From assembly GCA_963848195.1 (NCBI GenBank), contig CAWKCY010000001.1:124001-188000 (forward strand): a stretch of 64,000 bases of DNA. Direction: 5' to 3'. Under the pieces are notes generated by a model. It was not told the origin of the DNA. It saw nothing but the letters and a program-made list of their open reading frames with translations, and searched no databases. How positions within the stretch are numbered: position 1 is the stretch's first letter; the number at the start of each line of letters is the position of its first letter. The translations under genes and the position numbers were made by a program. Positions 1 to 7,545 of this stretch are shown piece after piece. The stretch comes from CAVQBP01 sp963848195 (GTDB taxonomy: Bacteria > Bacteroidota > Ignavibacteria > Ignavibacteriales > Ignavibacteriaceae).

Positions 1-455
1 TTGTAAACATGGGTGTTGGTGCTGCGGTAGCAGATCAAAAACTATTAGAAGAAGCAGTAAAAGAGCTTGAAACAATAACCGGACAAAAAGCTAGTATTAG
101 AAAAGCTAAAAAAGCTATCTCTAATTTTAAATTAAGAGAAGGTGTGAATATTGGAGCGATGGTTACATTACGCCGCGAGAGAATGTATGAATTTTTGGAT
201 AGATTGGTTAATGTTGCCCTTCCAAGGGTAAGAGATTTTAGAGGTTTATCGGATAAATCTTTTGACGGAAGAGGTAATTATACAATGGGAATACGGGAAC
301 AGATTATTTTTCCCGAAATAAATGTAGATAGGATTACCAAAATTTTAGGAATGGATGTTACCTTTGTAACAACTGCTCCAAACGATAATGAGGCATTTGA
401 ATTGCTGCAATCATTTGGATTCCCATTTAGAAAAAAAGAAATAAAAACAGCTTAA
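1..455 (+). CDS. rplE: 50S ribosomal protein L5, 5' end outside the window
   Basis: Ribosomal protein L5 binds 5S rRNA in the central protuberance of the large subunit. The frame is already open at base 3 and reads VNMGVG, the conserved N-terminal L5 strand, so about 30 residues lie upstream of the window. Typical L5 blocks follow: the KKAISNFKLREG segment, GAMVTLR, and the FPEI region near the C-terminus. It is followed after 15 bases by rpsN, the normal spc-operon order. Confidence 0.97.
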   Translation, partial: VNMGVGAAVADQKLLEEAVKELETITGQKASIRKAKKAISNFKLREGVNIGAMVTLRRERMYEFLDRLVNVALPRVRDFRGLSDKSFDGRGNYTMGIREQIIFPEINVDRITKILGMDVTFVTTAPNDNEAFELLQSFGFPFRKKEIKTA

Positions 456-470
456 TAAAAAGGAATTTTA

Positions 471-740
471 ATGGCCAGAAAATGTTTGATAGCCAGAGAA
501 GAAAAGAGAGAAAGGCTTGTAAAAAAATACGCCAAACTAAGGAAAGAACTGAAAGAAAAAGGCGATTATGAAGGTTTACAAAAACTTCCGAAAAATTCTT
601 CTCCCGTAAGATTGAATAATAGATGTATGATGACCGGAAGAGCAAGATCATATTATAGAAAATTTGGTGTGTCACGTTTAGTATTAAGGGAAATGGCCTT
701 AAAAGGTGAAATTCCCGGATTAAAAAAATCAAGCTGGTAA
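471..740 (+). CDS. rpsN: 30S ribosomal protein S14, long zinc-free form
   Basis: S14 is a small-subunit head protein. The product is 89 residues, the length of the long form. The C-terminal half reads NNRCMMTGRARSYYRKFG; only one cysteine of the CxxC zinc pairs of the short form remains, so this is the zinc-independent type. An AAGGA ribosome-binding site sits upstream of the ATG. It lies between rplE and rpsH, as expected for the spc operon. Confidence 0.97.
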   Translation: MARKCLIAREEKRERLVKKYAKLRKELKEKGDYEGLQKLPKNSSPVRLNNRCMMTGRARSYYRKFGVSRLVLREMALKGEIPGLKKSSW

Positions 741-751
741 AAGGAGAAAAT

Positions 752-1146
752 ATGCCGGTTACAGATCCGATTTCAGATTATTTAACGAGAATTAGAAATG
801 CTTCGAATGCTAAAAAAGTTCGAGTAGATATACCTGCTTCAAAAATGAAAGTTAATCTTACTGAGATTTTAAAGAAGCAGAATTTTATTCGGGATTATAA
901 AATATTTGAAGATAATAAACAAAATTTGATCAGTATAATCTTAAGATATACTGATGGTGAACCGGCTATTGGCGGTTTAAAAGAGTTAGCACTCCTGGTT
1001 TAAGATTGTATAAAAATGCAAAAGACTTACCACGAGTTCTAAATGGATTAGGTATTGCTGTAATATCAACTTCAAAAGGCTTATTAACAGATAAAGAAGC
1101 CCGCCAGCAATCAATGGGCGGAGAAGTTGTTTGTTATATCTGGTAA
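752..1146 (+). CDS. rpsH: 30S ribosomal protein S8, reading frame interrupted by a one-base shift
   Basis: S8 binds the central domain of 16S rRNA and usually autoregulates the spc operon. Starting at ATG 752 after AAGGAG, the frame encodes the S8 N-terminus (PVTDPISDYLTRIRNA) but reaches a stop at 1001-1003 after 83 codons. From about 979 the neighbouring frame encodes the rest, RVSTPGLRLYKNAK through GGEVVCYIW, ending at TAA 1144-1146. The two parts join if one A is added to the AAAA at 979-982, giving 131 residues, the normal length. The break lies on the heptamer T-TTA-AAA (976-982), so either a base is missing from the sequence or -1 frameshifting restores the protein. S8 is essential, so a true null is unlikely. 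Confidence 0.9.
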
Positions 1147-1199
1147 TTTTAAATAAATCAATGACCTAACTGGTTTGATTTAATTGATGGAGTTTTAAA

Positions 1200-1739
1200 G
1201 TGTCTAGAATTGGTAAAAAACCTATAGAAATAAATAAAGAAATTACCGTTTTAAAAAACGGTAATGAGATAAAAGTAAAAGGACCGAAAGGTGAACTTAC
1301 TTCCAGTTTTCATCCTAAAATCGGAATTGAAATAAAAGACGGAGAAGTGCTGGTTAAAAGACCAGATGACTCAAAAGAGAATAAAGCTTTACATGGCTTA
1401 ACCAGGGCTTTAATTCAAAATATGATAATAGGTGTAACTCAACAGTATAAAAAAACATTAGATATTGTCGGAGTTGGATATAGAGCTGAATTAAAAGGGA
1501 AAAACCTTTTATTCAATATTGGATATTCGCATCCTATATATTTTATGCCGCCTGAGGGAATTAGTTTGGAGACACCCACACCTACTCAAATTATAGTAAC
1601 CGGGATAGATAAACAGCTGGTAGGTTTAGTTGCATCTAAAATCAGATCAATAAGAAAGCCGGAACCCTATAAAGGAAAAGGTATAAAATATTCTGACGAA
1701 CAGATTCAAAGAAAAGCGGGTAAAACAGCAGGTAAATAA
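1200..1739 (+). CDS. rplF: 50S ribosomal protein L6
   Basis: L6 lies near the factor-binding site of the large subunit. The 179-residue product starts SRIGKKPIEI and shows the usual duplicated fold, with the C-terminal signature region KIRSIRKPEPYKGKGI. The start is GTG at 1200, supported by a GGAG site about 8 bases upstream and by alignment of the N-terminus with the family. It is in normal order after rpsH. Confidence 0.97.
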   Translation: MSRIGKKPIEINKEITVLKNGNEIKVKGPKGELTSSFHPKIGIEIKDGEVLVKRPDDSKENKALHGLTRALIQNMIIGVTQQYKKTLDIVGVGYRAELKGKNLLFNIGYSHPIYFMPPEGISLETPTPTQIIVTGIDKQLVGLVASKIRSIRKPEPYKGKGIKYSDEQIQRKAGKTAGK

Positions 1740-1763
1740 TTTTTAACGGAGATTTATTTTCAA

Positions 1764-2126
1764 ATGATTAAAAAGAAAAATAAAAGAACCAGATCTAAAA
1801 TAAAGATTAGAAAGAAACTTTTTGGTGTTCCGGAAAGACCGCGTTTGACAGTCTATAGAAGTCTAAATAATATATATGTACAACTTGTTGATGATATAAA
1901 CGGAAAGACTATTACTTCTGCTTCTACATTATCCAAAGATCTTGAGGAAGACTTAAAATCGGCAAAAAGTAAAATTTCTAAAAGCAAAGCAGTTGGTAAG
2001 TTTGTTGCCAAAAGAGCTCTGGAACAGAATATTTCTTCAGTAGTGTTTGATAGAAATGGTTACAGATACCATGGAAGAGTCCAGGCAATTGCCGAAGGTG
2101 CCCGTGAAGGGGGATTGAAATTTTGA
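1764..2126 (+). CDS. rplR: 50S ribosomal protein L18
   Basis: L18 binds 5S rRNA together with L5. The 120-residue product has a lysine/arginine-rich N-terminus and the family C-terminus (FDRNGYRYHGRVQAIAEGAREGGLKF region). A GGAG motif lies upstream of ATG 1764. In most genomes rpsE follows directly; here a tRNA gene sits between the two. Confidence 0.97.
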   Translation: MIKKKNKRTRSKIKIRKKLFGVPERPRLTVYRSLNNIYVQLVDDINGKTITSASTLSKDLEEDLKSAKSKISKSKAVGKFVAKRALEQNISSVVFDRNGYRYHGRVQAIAEGAREGGLKF

Positions 2127-2150
2127 TGTTGGAATTTTTGAAACCGGAAC

Positions 2151-2221
2151 TGCCGGATCGTCTAATGGTAGGACTACGCCCTTTGGAGGCGTCTGTAGAG
2201 GTTCGAATCCTCTTCCGGCAG
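2151..2221 (+). tRNA. tRNA-Gln (anticodon TTG)
   Basis: A complete cloverleaf can be drawn by eye. The acceptor stem is TGCCGGA (2151-2157) with TCCGGCA (2214-2220). The D stem is GTCT/GGAC, with loop AATGGTA. The anticodon stem is ACGCC/GGCGT, with loop CTTTGGA and anticodon TTG at 2183-2185. The T stem is AGAGG/CCTCT, with loop TTCGAAT. The discriminator base is G2221 and CCA is not encoded. It reads codon CAA. It lies 24 bases after rplR and 72 bases before rpsE on the same strand, so it is probably cut out of the ribosomal-protein transcript unless it has its own promoter. Confidence 0.96.
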
Positions 2222-2293
2222 CTAAATCCAATTAATTTTATAGTTTTAAGTGTTTAAGTATTTGTAAAAAAATAAGGAATTTTGGAGAGTTAA

Positions 2294-2824
2294 TTGAAAA
2301 CAGTAAAGTCTAATGAATCCGAAGGATTAAAAGAAAAAGTTGTACATATAAACCGTGTTGCAAAAGTAGTTAAGGGGGGGCGAAGGTTTAGTTTTAATGC
2401 TATCGTAGTTGTAGGTAACGGAAATGGAGTAGTTGGAATTGGGTTGGGAAAAGCCAATGAAGTTTCAGATGCGATTTCCAAAGGAATTGATGATGCTAAG
2501 AAAACACTTGTTAAGGTTTCGGTAACAAAGGGAACTATCGCTCATCAAATTATTGGTAAGTATGGTGCCGGAAGAGTTTTGTTAAAACCAGCTTCACCCG
2601 GTACTGGACTCATAGCTGGCGGCGGTGTCCGGGCAGTTCTGGAAGCAGCCGGTGTTCAGGATATTCTCACAAAATCGTTAGGTTCAAGTAACCCTCATAA
2701 TCAGGTTAAGGCTACTTTAAATGGATTATTAAGTATTATTGATGCAAGAAAAATGTCTATTAAAAGGGGTATGGCAATGAGTGAGCTTTTTACTGTCCAA
2801 ACAGCTGGAGAAAGTAATGAGTAA
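2294..2824 (+). CDS. rpsE: 30S ribosomal protein S5
   Basis: S5 sits at the mRNA entry side of the small subunit and affects decoding accuracy. The 176-residue product has the double-stranded RNA-binding N-terminal domain (HINRVAKVVKGGRRFSF) followed by the C-terminal domain with GKYGAGRVLLKPASPGTG. The start is TTG 2294, preceded by GGAG at 2284. The end overlaps the start of rpmD by 8 bases, suggesting translational coupling. Confidence 0.97.
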   Translation: MKTVKSNESEGLKEKVVHINRVAKVVKGGRRFSFNAIVVVGNGNGVVGIGLGKANEVSDAISKGIDDAKKTLVKVSVTKGTIAHQIIGKYGAGRVLLKPASPGTGLIAGGGVRAVLEAAGVQDILTKSLGSSNPHNQVKATLNGLLSIIDARKMSIKRGMAMSELFTVQTAGESNE

Positions 2825-3092
2825 AATTAAAATAAAGCAGGTAAAAAGTATAATTGATAGACCTAAAAGACAAAAATTGACAATTGAAGCTCTAGGTCTT
2901 GGCAGACCTAATTGGGAAAGAATACACAATGATACGCCGCAAATAAGAGGAATGATAAATAAAGTTTCACATCTTGTTATTGTTGAAGAACTCAAGGAAG
3001 AAAAGCCAAAAGCAAAAAAAAGAACTGCTAAACTGAAAGAAGAAAAATTAGTAGAAGAAAAAACTGAAGAAGTAAAATCTGAAGAAAAATAG
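2817..3092 (+). CDS. rpmD: 50S ribosomal protein L30 with a charged C-terminal tail
   Basis: ATG 2817 is chosen because MSKIKIKQVKSIIDRPKRQK matches the L30 N-terminus; the frame stays open further upstream but without homology. The L30 fold covers roughly residues 1-57 (IEALGLGRPNWERIHNDTPQIRGMI). Bacterial L30 is about 60 residues, but this one continues to 91 with an almost pure Lys/Glu tail (about residues 58-91) containing repeated EEK steps. The tail probably lies outside the folded domain. rplQ in the same operon has a similar tail. Confidence 0.93.
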   Translation: MSKIKIKQVKSIIDRPKRQKLTIEALGLGRPNWERIHNDTPQIRGMINKVSHLVIVEELKEEKPKAKKRTAKLKEEKLVEEKTEEVKSEEK

Positions 3093-3127
3093 TTTATTAA
3101 ATAATAGTTTATAATCAAGGTCTCATA

Positions 3128-3580
3128 ATGGATGTACTAAGTAATTTAAAATATGCAAAGGGTTCCAGGAAACAAAGAAAAAGGATTGGGCGAGGAGAAG
3201 GATCTGGACATGGCGGAACAGCAACAAAAGGAATGAACGGTCAATTATCCCGTTCAGGTGCAAAAAAAAGAAAATGGTTTGAAGGCGGGCAAATGCCGCT
3301 GCAAAGAAGAATTCCAAAATTTGGTTTTACACACATTTTTAAAACATACTATCAAATTGTTAACGTCGAAGCGCTTGAAAAATTAGCTGAAAAAGAAAAG
3401 GATGCTGTGATAAACGCAGGATTGTTAATGCAGCATGGTTTGGTTTCCAGCAGTAAAGAATTAATTAAAGTACTGGGCAAAGGGGAAATTAAATCTAAAA
3501 TAAATGTTGAAGTAAATGCATTTAGTCAATCAGCTAAGGAGAAAATAGAAGCAGCCGGCGGATCAATAAGAAAAGTTTAA
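3128..3580 (+). CDS. rplO: 50S ribosomal protein L15
   Basis: L15 assembles late into the large subunit. The 150-residue product begins with the Gly/Arg/Lys-rich RNA-binding extension (GSRKQRKRIGRGEGSGHGG). The central conserved stretch FEGGQMPLQRRIPKFGF and the C-terminal globular domain follow. An AAGG site lies upstream of ATG 3128. It is followed by secY after 12 bases, as in other bacteria. Confidence 0.97.
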   Translation: MDVLSNLKYAKGSRKQRKRIGRGEGSGHGGTATKGMNGQLSRSGAKKRKWFEGGQMPLQRRIPKFGFTHIFKTYYQIVNVEALEKLAEKEKDAVINAGLLMQHGLVSSSKELIKVLGKGEIKSKINVEVNAFSQSAKEKIEAAGGSIRKV

Positions 3581-3592
3581 TCCTGACAATTT

Positions 3593-4930
3593 ATGGCTAA
3601 ATTTACAGATACATTTAGAAATATTTTTAAAATTCATGAACTTCGTCAAAGAATTATTTATACTTTGGCGTTGCTAACAATAGTTCGAATTGGTGCTCAT
3701 ATAACTCTTCCGGGTGTTGATTCAGCACTTGTTGCCGAGAGTATGAAGAATGCCACCTCTGATAATTTATTCGGATTATACGATTTATTCGTCGGAGGTG
3801 CTTTCAGAAATGCTGCAATTTTTGCATTAGGTATAATGCCTTATATATCAGCTTCTATTATACTTCAATTAATGGGAGCAGTTGTACCATATTTCCAAAA
3901 GCTGCAGCAGGAAGGTGAAGAAGGAAGGAAGAAAATAACCCAGTTAACTCGTTATGGAACGGTGTTAATATCAGCGCTGCAGGCGTGGGGTGTTACAGTT
4001 AAGTTGATAAATACAAATGTACAGGGACTATCTATTGTTCCTGCTGCCGTTCAAGGATTTGGATGGACATTATCAACAGTAATAATTCTTACTTCGGGAA
4101 CTGTATTTATGATGTGGCTTGGAGAACAAATTACTGACAAAGGAATTGGAAATGGTATTTCATTAATTATTTTTATAGGGATTATAGACCGGTTTCCTTT
4201 TGCCATTCTGGATGAATATAGATTAATTACATCAGGAACAAGAAATTTCGTGATTGAAATTGTTATAATAACGTTTATGATTTTAATAATTGCAGGTGTT
4301 GTTCTTGTAACCCAGGGTACAAGGAGAATCCCTGTTCAATATGCCAAGAGAGTTGTCGGAAGAAAAGTATATGGTGGTGTTACTCAATATATCCCATTAC
4401 GTGTAAATACAGCCGGTGTTATGCCTATAATATTTGCACAATCAATTATGTTTATTCCTAATACTGTATTGTCTTTTTTCCCAAACAACGAATTTTTACA
4501 AGGATTAGCCGGTTATTTTCAATATACTTCGCCGGTGTATTCATTTGTATATGCATTAATGATAATATTCTTCACATATTTTTATACTGCAATAGCTTTT
4601 AATCCAAAGGATGTTGCGGATACAATGAAGAAACAAGGAGGATTTATTCCGGGTATAAGACCTGGAAAGCAGACTTCAGAATTTATTGATAATATTTTGA
4701 CAAAAATAACTTTACCGGGTTCTTTCTTTTTGGCAATAGTAGCAATCTTACCGGCTTTTGTTTCTGCATGGGGTGTTTCCGGACAATTTGCTCAGTTCTT
4801 TGGAGGAACGAGTTTATTAATTATTGTTGGTGTTGCCTTAGATACATTGCAGCAAGTTGAGTCGCATCTGTTAATGCGACATTATGACGGTTTTATGAAA
4901 ACCGGAAAAATTAGAAGTCGAAGAAGTTAA
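3593..4930 (+). CDS. secY: Protein translocase channel subunit SecY
   Basis: SecY forms the protein-conducting channel of the inner membrane with SecE and SecG. The 445-residue product is of normal length with ten hydrophobic segments. Recognisable blocks are the plug region after the first segment (THITLPGVD-like AHITLPGVD), GIMPYISASIILQL, GIGNGISLIIF, and the cytoplasmic loops containing RRIPVQYAKR and FNPKDVADTMKKQGGFIPGIRPG. Cotranscription with the ribosomal genes and map is expected from the 4-12 base spacing. Confidence 0.98.
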   Translation: MAKFTDTFRNIFKIHELRQRIIYTLALLTIVRIGAHITLPGVDSALVAESMKNATSDNLFGLYDLFVGGAFRNAAIFALGIMPYISASIILQLMGAVVPYFQKLQQEGEEGRKKITQLTRYGTVLISALQAWGVTVKLINTNVQGLSIVPAAVQGFGWTLSTVIILTSGTVFMMWLGEQITDKGIGNGISLIIFIGIIDRFPFAILDEYRLITSGTRNFVIEIVIITFMILIIAGVVLVTQGTRRIPVQYAKRVVGRKVYGGVTQYIPLRVNTAGVMPIIFAQSIMFIPNTVLSFFPNNEFLQGLAGYFQYTSPVYSFVYALMIIFFTYFYTAIAFNPKDVADTMKKQGGFIPGIRPGKQTSEFIDNILTKITLPGSFFLAIVAILPAFVSAWGVSGQFAQFFGGTSLLIIVGVALDTLQQVESHLLMRHYDGFMKTGKIRSRRS

Positions 4931-4934
4931 ATTT

Positions 4935-5699
4935 GTGATATATATAAAATCGAAAAAAGAAATTGATTTAATTAGAGAGAGTTGTAGAATAGTTGCTGAA
5001 ACTCTTCAATTATTAAAAGCAAATGTAAAGCCTGGAATTAGTACTTTAGAGCTTGATAAAATAGCTGAAGATTACATTTTAAGTAATAATTCGATAGCCG
5101 CTTTTAAAGGATATTCACAGGCTGGTTCATTTGATTTTCCGGGATCAATTTGTGCATCTATTGATGAAGAAATTGTACATGGAATACCTTCTTCCGACCG
5201 TATTTTGAAAGAGGGTGAAATAATATCTCTAGATGCTGGAGTTCTTAAGAACGGTTATTTTGGTGATGCTGCATTATCGGTTGCAGTGGGCGAAATATCA
5301 GCAGAGAAAAAAAGGTTAATGGAAGTAACTGAAAAGTCATTATATATTGGGATAGAAGAAGCTAAATTAAACAATCATGTGCATGATATTTCAGCTGCTG
5401 TTCAAAAATATGTTGAAGAAAACGGATTTTCTATTGTAAGAGATTTATGCGGCCATGGAGTCGGCAAATATCTGCATGAAGATCCATCAGTACCAAATTT
5501 CGGTAAAAAAGGTACAGGAGCTAAATTAAAAAAAGGAATGACCATCGCAATAGAACCAATGGTAAATATGGGTAGATATGAAGTTAGAACTAATTCGGAC
5601 GGTTGGACAGTTCTTGCAATTGATGGACTACCCTCAGCTCATTTTGAGCATACCATTTTAATTTCGAATGGTAAACCGGAAATTCTAACAGTGTGTTGA
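4935..5699 (+). CDS. map: Methionine aminopeptidase type I
   Basis: This enzyme removes the initiator methionine from new proteins, using two divalent metal ions. The 254-residue product carries the type I ligand set: Asp in SLDAGV, Asp in GYFGDAAL, His in GHGVGKYLHEDP, Glu in AIEPMV and Glu in FEHTILI. It starts at GTG 4935, four bases after secY. Its stop TGA overlaps the infA ATG by one base (TGATG), a coupling arrangement. Confidence 0.97.
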   Translation: MIYIKSKKEIDLIRESCRIVAETLQLLKANVKPGISTLELDKIAEDYILSNNSIAAFKGYSQAGSFDFPGSICASIDEEIVHGIPSSDRILKEGEIISLDAGVLKNGYFGDAALSVAVGEISAEKKRLMEVTEKSLYIGIEEAKLNNHVHDISAAVQKYVEENGFSIVRDLCGHGVGKYLHEDPSVPNFGKKGTGAKLKKGMTIAIEPMVNMGRYEVRTNSDGWTVLAIDGLPSAHFEHTILISNGKPEILTVC

Positions 5700-5917
5700 T
5701 GGCAAAACAAGGACCAATAAAAGTTGATGGAGTTGTAACTGAAACTTTACCAAATGCTCATTTTAAAGTAAAACTGGATAATGGACACGAAATTTTAGCA
5801 CATATTTCAGGAAAGATGAGAATGCATTTTATTAAGATATTAGTAGGTGATAAAGTTTCTATTGAATTATCTCCATATGATTTAACAAAAGGTAGAATTA
5901 CCTATAGATATAAATAA
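5699..5917 (+). CDS. infA: Translation initiation factor IF-1
   Basis: IF-1 blocks the ribosomal A site during initiation. The 72-residue product is a single OB-fold with the family blocks VTETLPNAHFKVKLDNGHEILAH and ISGKMRMHFIKILVGDKV, ending TKGRITYRYK. ATG 5699 is preferred over two upstream codons in frame (GTG, TTG) because MAKQGPIKV is the usual N-terminus and because it couples to the map stop. Confidence 0.97.
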   Translation: MAKQGPIKVDGVVTETLPNAHFKVKLDNGHEILAHISGKMRMHFIKILVGDKVSIELSPYDLTKGRITYRYK

Positions 5918-5928
5918 CGGAGTTTAAA

Positions 5929-6042
5929 ATGAAAGTTCGGGCATCGGTAAAAAAAATATGTGACAATTGTAAAATAATAAAAAGAAAAGGGGTTGTTAGA
6001 GTTATTTGTAAAAATAAAAAACATAAACAACGTCAAGGTTAA
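5929..6042 (+). CDS. rpmJ: 50S ribosomal protein L36, zinc-binding form
   Basis: This 37-residue frame lies between infA and rpsM, exactly where L36 is expected. It reads MKVRASVKKICDNCKIIKRK and ends KHKQRQG. The zinc ligands are all present: C11, C14, C27 and H32. A CGGAG site lies 8 bases before the ATG. It is the shortest gene in the operon. Confidence 0.96.
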   Translation: MKVRASVKKICDNCKIIKRKGVVRVICKNKKHKQRQG

Positions 6043-6066
6043 TATTTAAAAGTAAGGAGAATTCAA

Positions 6067-6450
6067 TTGGCTCGTATAGCAGGAGTAGATTTACCTAAAA
6101 GTAAAAAAGTTTTGTATGGTCTGCAATATATATTTGGAGTTGGCAAGACTGTTTCTTCTGAAATTCTGGAGAAATCAAAAGTTAATCCGGAGAAAAAGGT
6201 ATCTGATTTAACTGATGAAGAGGTGGCGCAAATAAGAGCAGTAATGACATCTGATTATAAAGTTGAAGGTGCTCTTAGAAGTGAGGTACAACAAAATATT
6301 AAAAGATTAATGGATATAGGTTCATATCGTGGATTAAGACACAGGAAGAGTTTACCTGCTAGAGGTCAGAGAACCAGAACCAATTCAAGAACCAGAAAAG
6401 GTAAGCGGAAAACCGTTGCAGGTAAGAAAAAAACTCCTACTAAAAAATAA
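6067..6450 (+). CDS. rpsM: 30S ribosomal protein S13
   Basis: S13 is in the small-subunit head and contacts the P-site tRNA and L5. The 127-residue product starts ARIAGVDLPKSKKV, has the YRGLRHRKSLPARGQRTRTN block, and ends in a basic tail. The start is TTG 6067 behind AAGGAG. The operon order rpmJ-rpsM-rpsK-rpsD-rpoA-rplQ is the standard alpha operon. Confidence 0.97.
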   Translation: MARIAGVDLPKSKKVLYGLQYIFGVGKTVSSEILEKSKVNPEKKVSDLTDEEVAQIRAVMTSDYKVEGALRSEVQQNIKRLMDIGSYRGLRHRKSLPARGQRTRTNSRTRKGKRKTVAGKKKTPTKK

Positions 6451-6473
6451 TTGACAATTTGGAGGTATAAGAT

Positions 6474-6860
6474 TTGGCTAAAGTTGCAAAAAAAGCGAAA
6501 AAGAAGACACATGTTGATGCAAATGGAGTTGCTCATATTAAAGCAACATTTAACAATGTGCTTGTAACTATAACGGATATTTACGGAAATACAATTGCAT
6601 GGTCATCAGCAGGAAAAAATGGTTTTAAAGGCTCGAGGAAAAATACACCTTTTGCCGCCCAAGTTTCTGCTGAAGCTGCAGCAAAAGAAGCATATGATTT
6701 AGGATTGCGCAGAGTTGATGTATTCGTAAAAGGTCCGGGTTCCGGCAGGGAAGCAGCTATCAGAGCTTTAAATACTGCTGGTTTATTAGTTAATACTATA
6801 AAAGATGTTACTCCAATTCCTCATAACGGATGCAGGCCTCCAAAGAGAAGAAGAGTTTAA
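6474..6860 (+). CDS. rpsK: 30S ribosomal protein S11
   Basis: S11 lies on the small-subunit platform near the mRNA exit. The 128-residue product has the conserved HIKATFNNVLVTITD strand, KGSRKNTPFAAQ, the KGPGSGREAAIRAL block and the C-terminal TPIPHNGCRPPKRRRV. It starts at TTG 6474 with GGAGG 8 bases upstream. Confidence 0.97.
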   Translation: MAKVAKKAKKKTHVDANGVAHIKATFNNVLVTITDIYGNTIAWSSAGKNGFKGSRKNTPFAAQVSAEAAAKEAYDLGLRRVDVFVKGPGSGREAAIRALNTAGLLVNTIKDVTPIPHNGCRPPKRRRV

Positions 6861-6882
6861 TTTATATCGGAGAATAAAGTAA

Positions 6883-7509
6883 ATGGCAAGATATACTGAT
6901 TCAGTATGTAAATTGTGTAGAAGAGAAAGACAAAAACTTTTTCTTAAAGGTCAGAAATGCTATACTGAAAAATGCCCGGTTGAGATAAGAAATTATCCCC
7001 CCGGACAGCATGGCCTTTCAAGAAGAACAAAAGTTTCTGAATACGGGCTTCAGCTTAGAGAAAAACAAAAGATAAAAAGATTGTATGGCTTATTAGAAAC
7101 TCAATTCAGAAATTACTTTGAAAAAGCAAATAAAGCAAAAGGTATTACAGGTGAAAACTTGGTTAAGATACTTGAAAGCAGATTAGATAATGTAGTGTTT
7201 AGAATAGGATTTGCTTCTTCACGTAAACAAGCAAGACAATTGATTCGTCATAGACATGTGATTGTAAATGATCGTTTAGTAGATATACCCTCTTATATTC
7301 TTAGTCCGGGTGATATTATTAAAATAAAAGAAAAGAGTAAGAAACTGGATGCAATCCATAGTTCGCTTAGGAGAGTTAAAGATAGTACGTATTCCTGGTT
7401 ATCAATCGATAAAGCCTCGCTCTCAGGAACGTTTTTACAGGTTCCCGAAAGAGTTGACGTTCCTCTAAATGCTAATGAGCAATTGGTTGTTGAGCTTTAT
7501 TCCAAATAA
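6883..7509 (+). CDS. rpsD: 30S ribosomal protein S4
   Basis: S4 nucleates small-subunit assembly and often represses the alpha operon. The 208-residue product has an N-terminal zinc-type motif (CKLCRRERQ, with two further cysteines in QKCYTEKC) and the S4 RNA-binding domain at about residues 95-160 (ESRLDNVVFRIGFASSRKQARQLIRHRHVIVND). An operator structure was not identified. Confidence 0.97.
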   Translation: MARYTDSVCKLCRRERQKLFLKGQKCYTEKCPVEIRNYPPGQHGLSRRTKVSEYGLQLREKQKIKRLYGLLETQFRNYFEKANKAKGITGENLVKILESRLDNVVFRIGFASSRKQARQLIRHRHVIVNDRLVDIPSYILSPGDIIKIKEKSKKLDAIHSSLRRVKDSTYSWLSIDKASLSGTFLQVPERVDVPLNANEQLVVELYSK

Positions 7510-7545
7510 ATAATTTTTTTAAGATAATAATTTAGAGGATTAATA

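Noticed and set aside
427..732. Minus-strand open frame of 101 codons over rpsN
   Set aside because: It lies wholly antisense to a clear ribosomal protein gene, is Phe/Leu-rich as expected for antisense of Lys/Glu codons, and has no family resemblance.
2729..3118. Minus-strand frame of 129 codons over rpmD
   Set aside because: It is antisense to rpsE/rpmD; Ser/Phe-rich composition mirrors the Lys/Glu tail.
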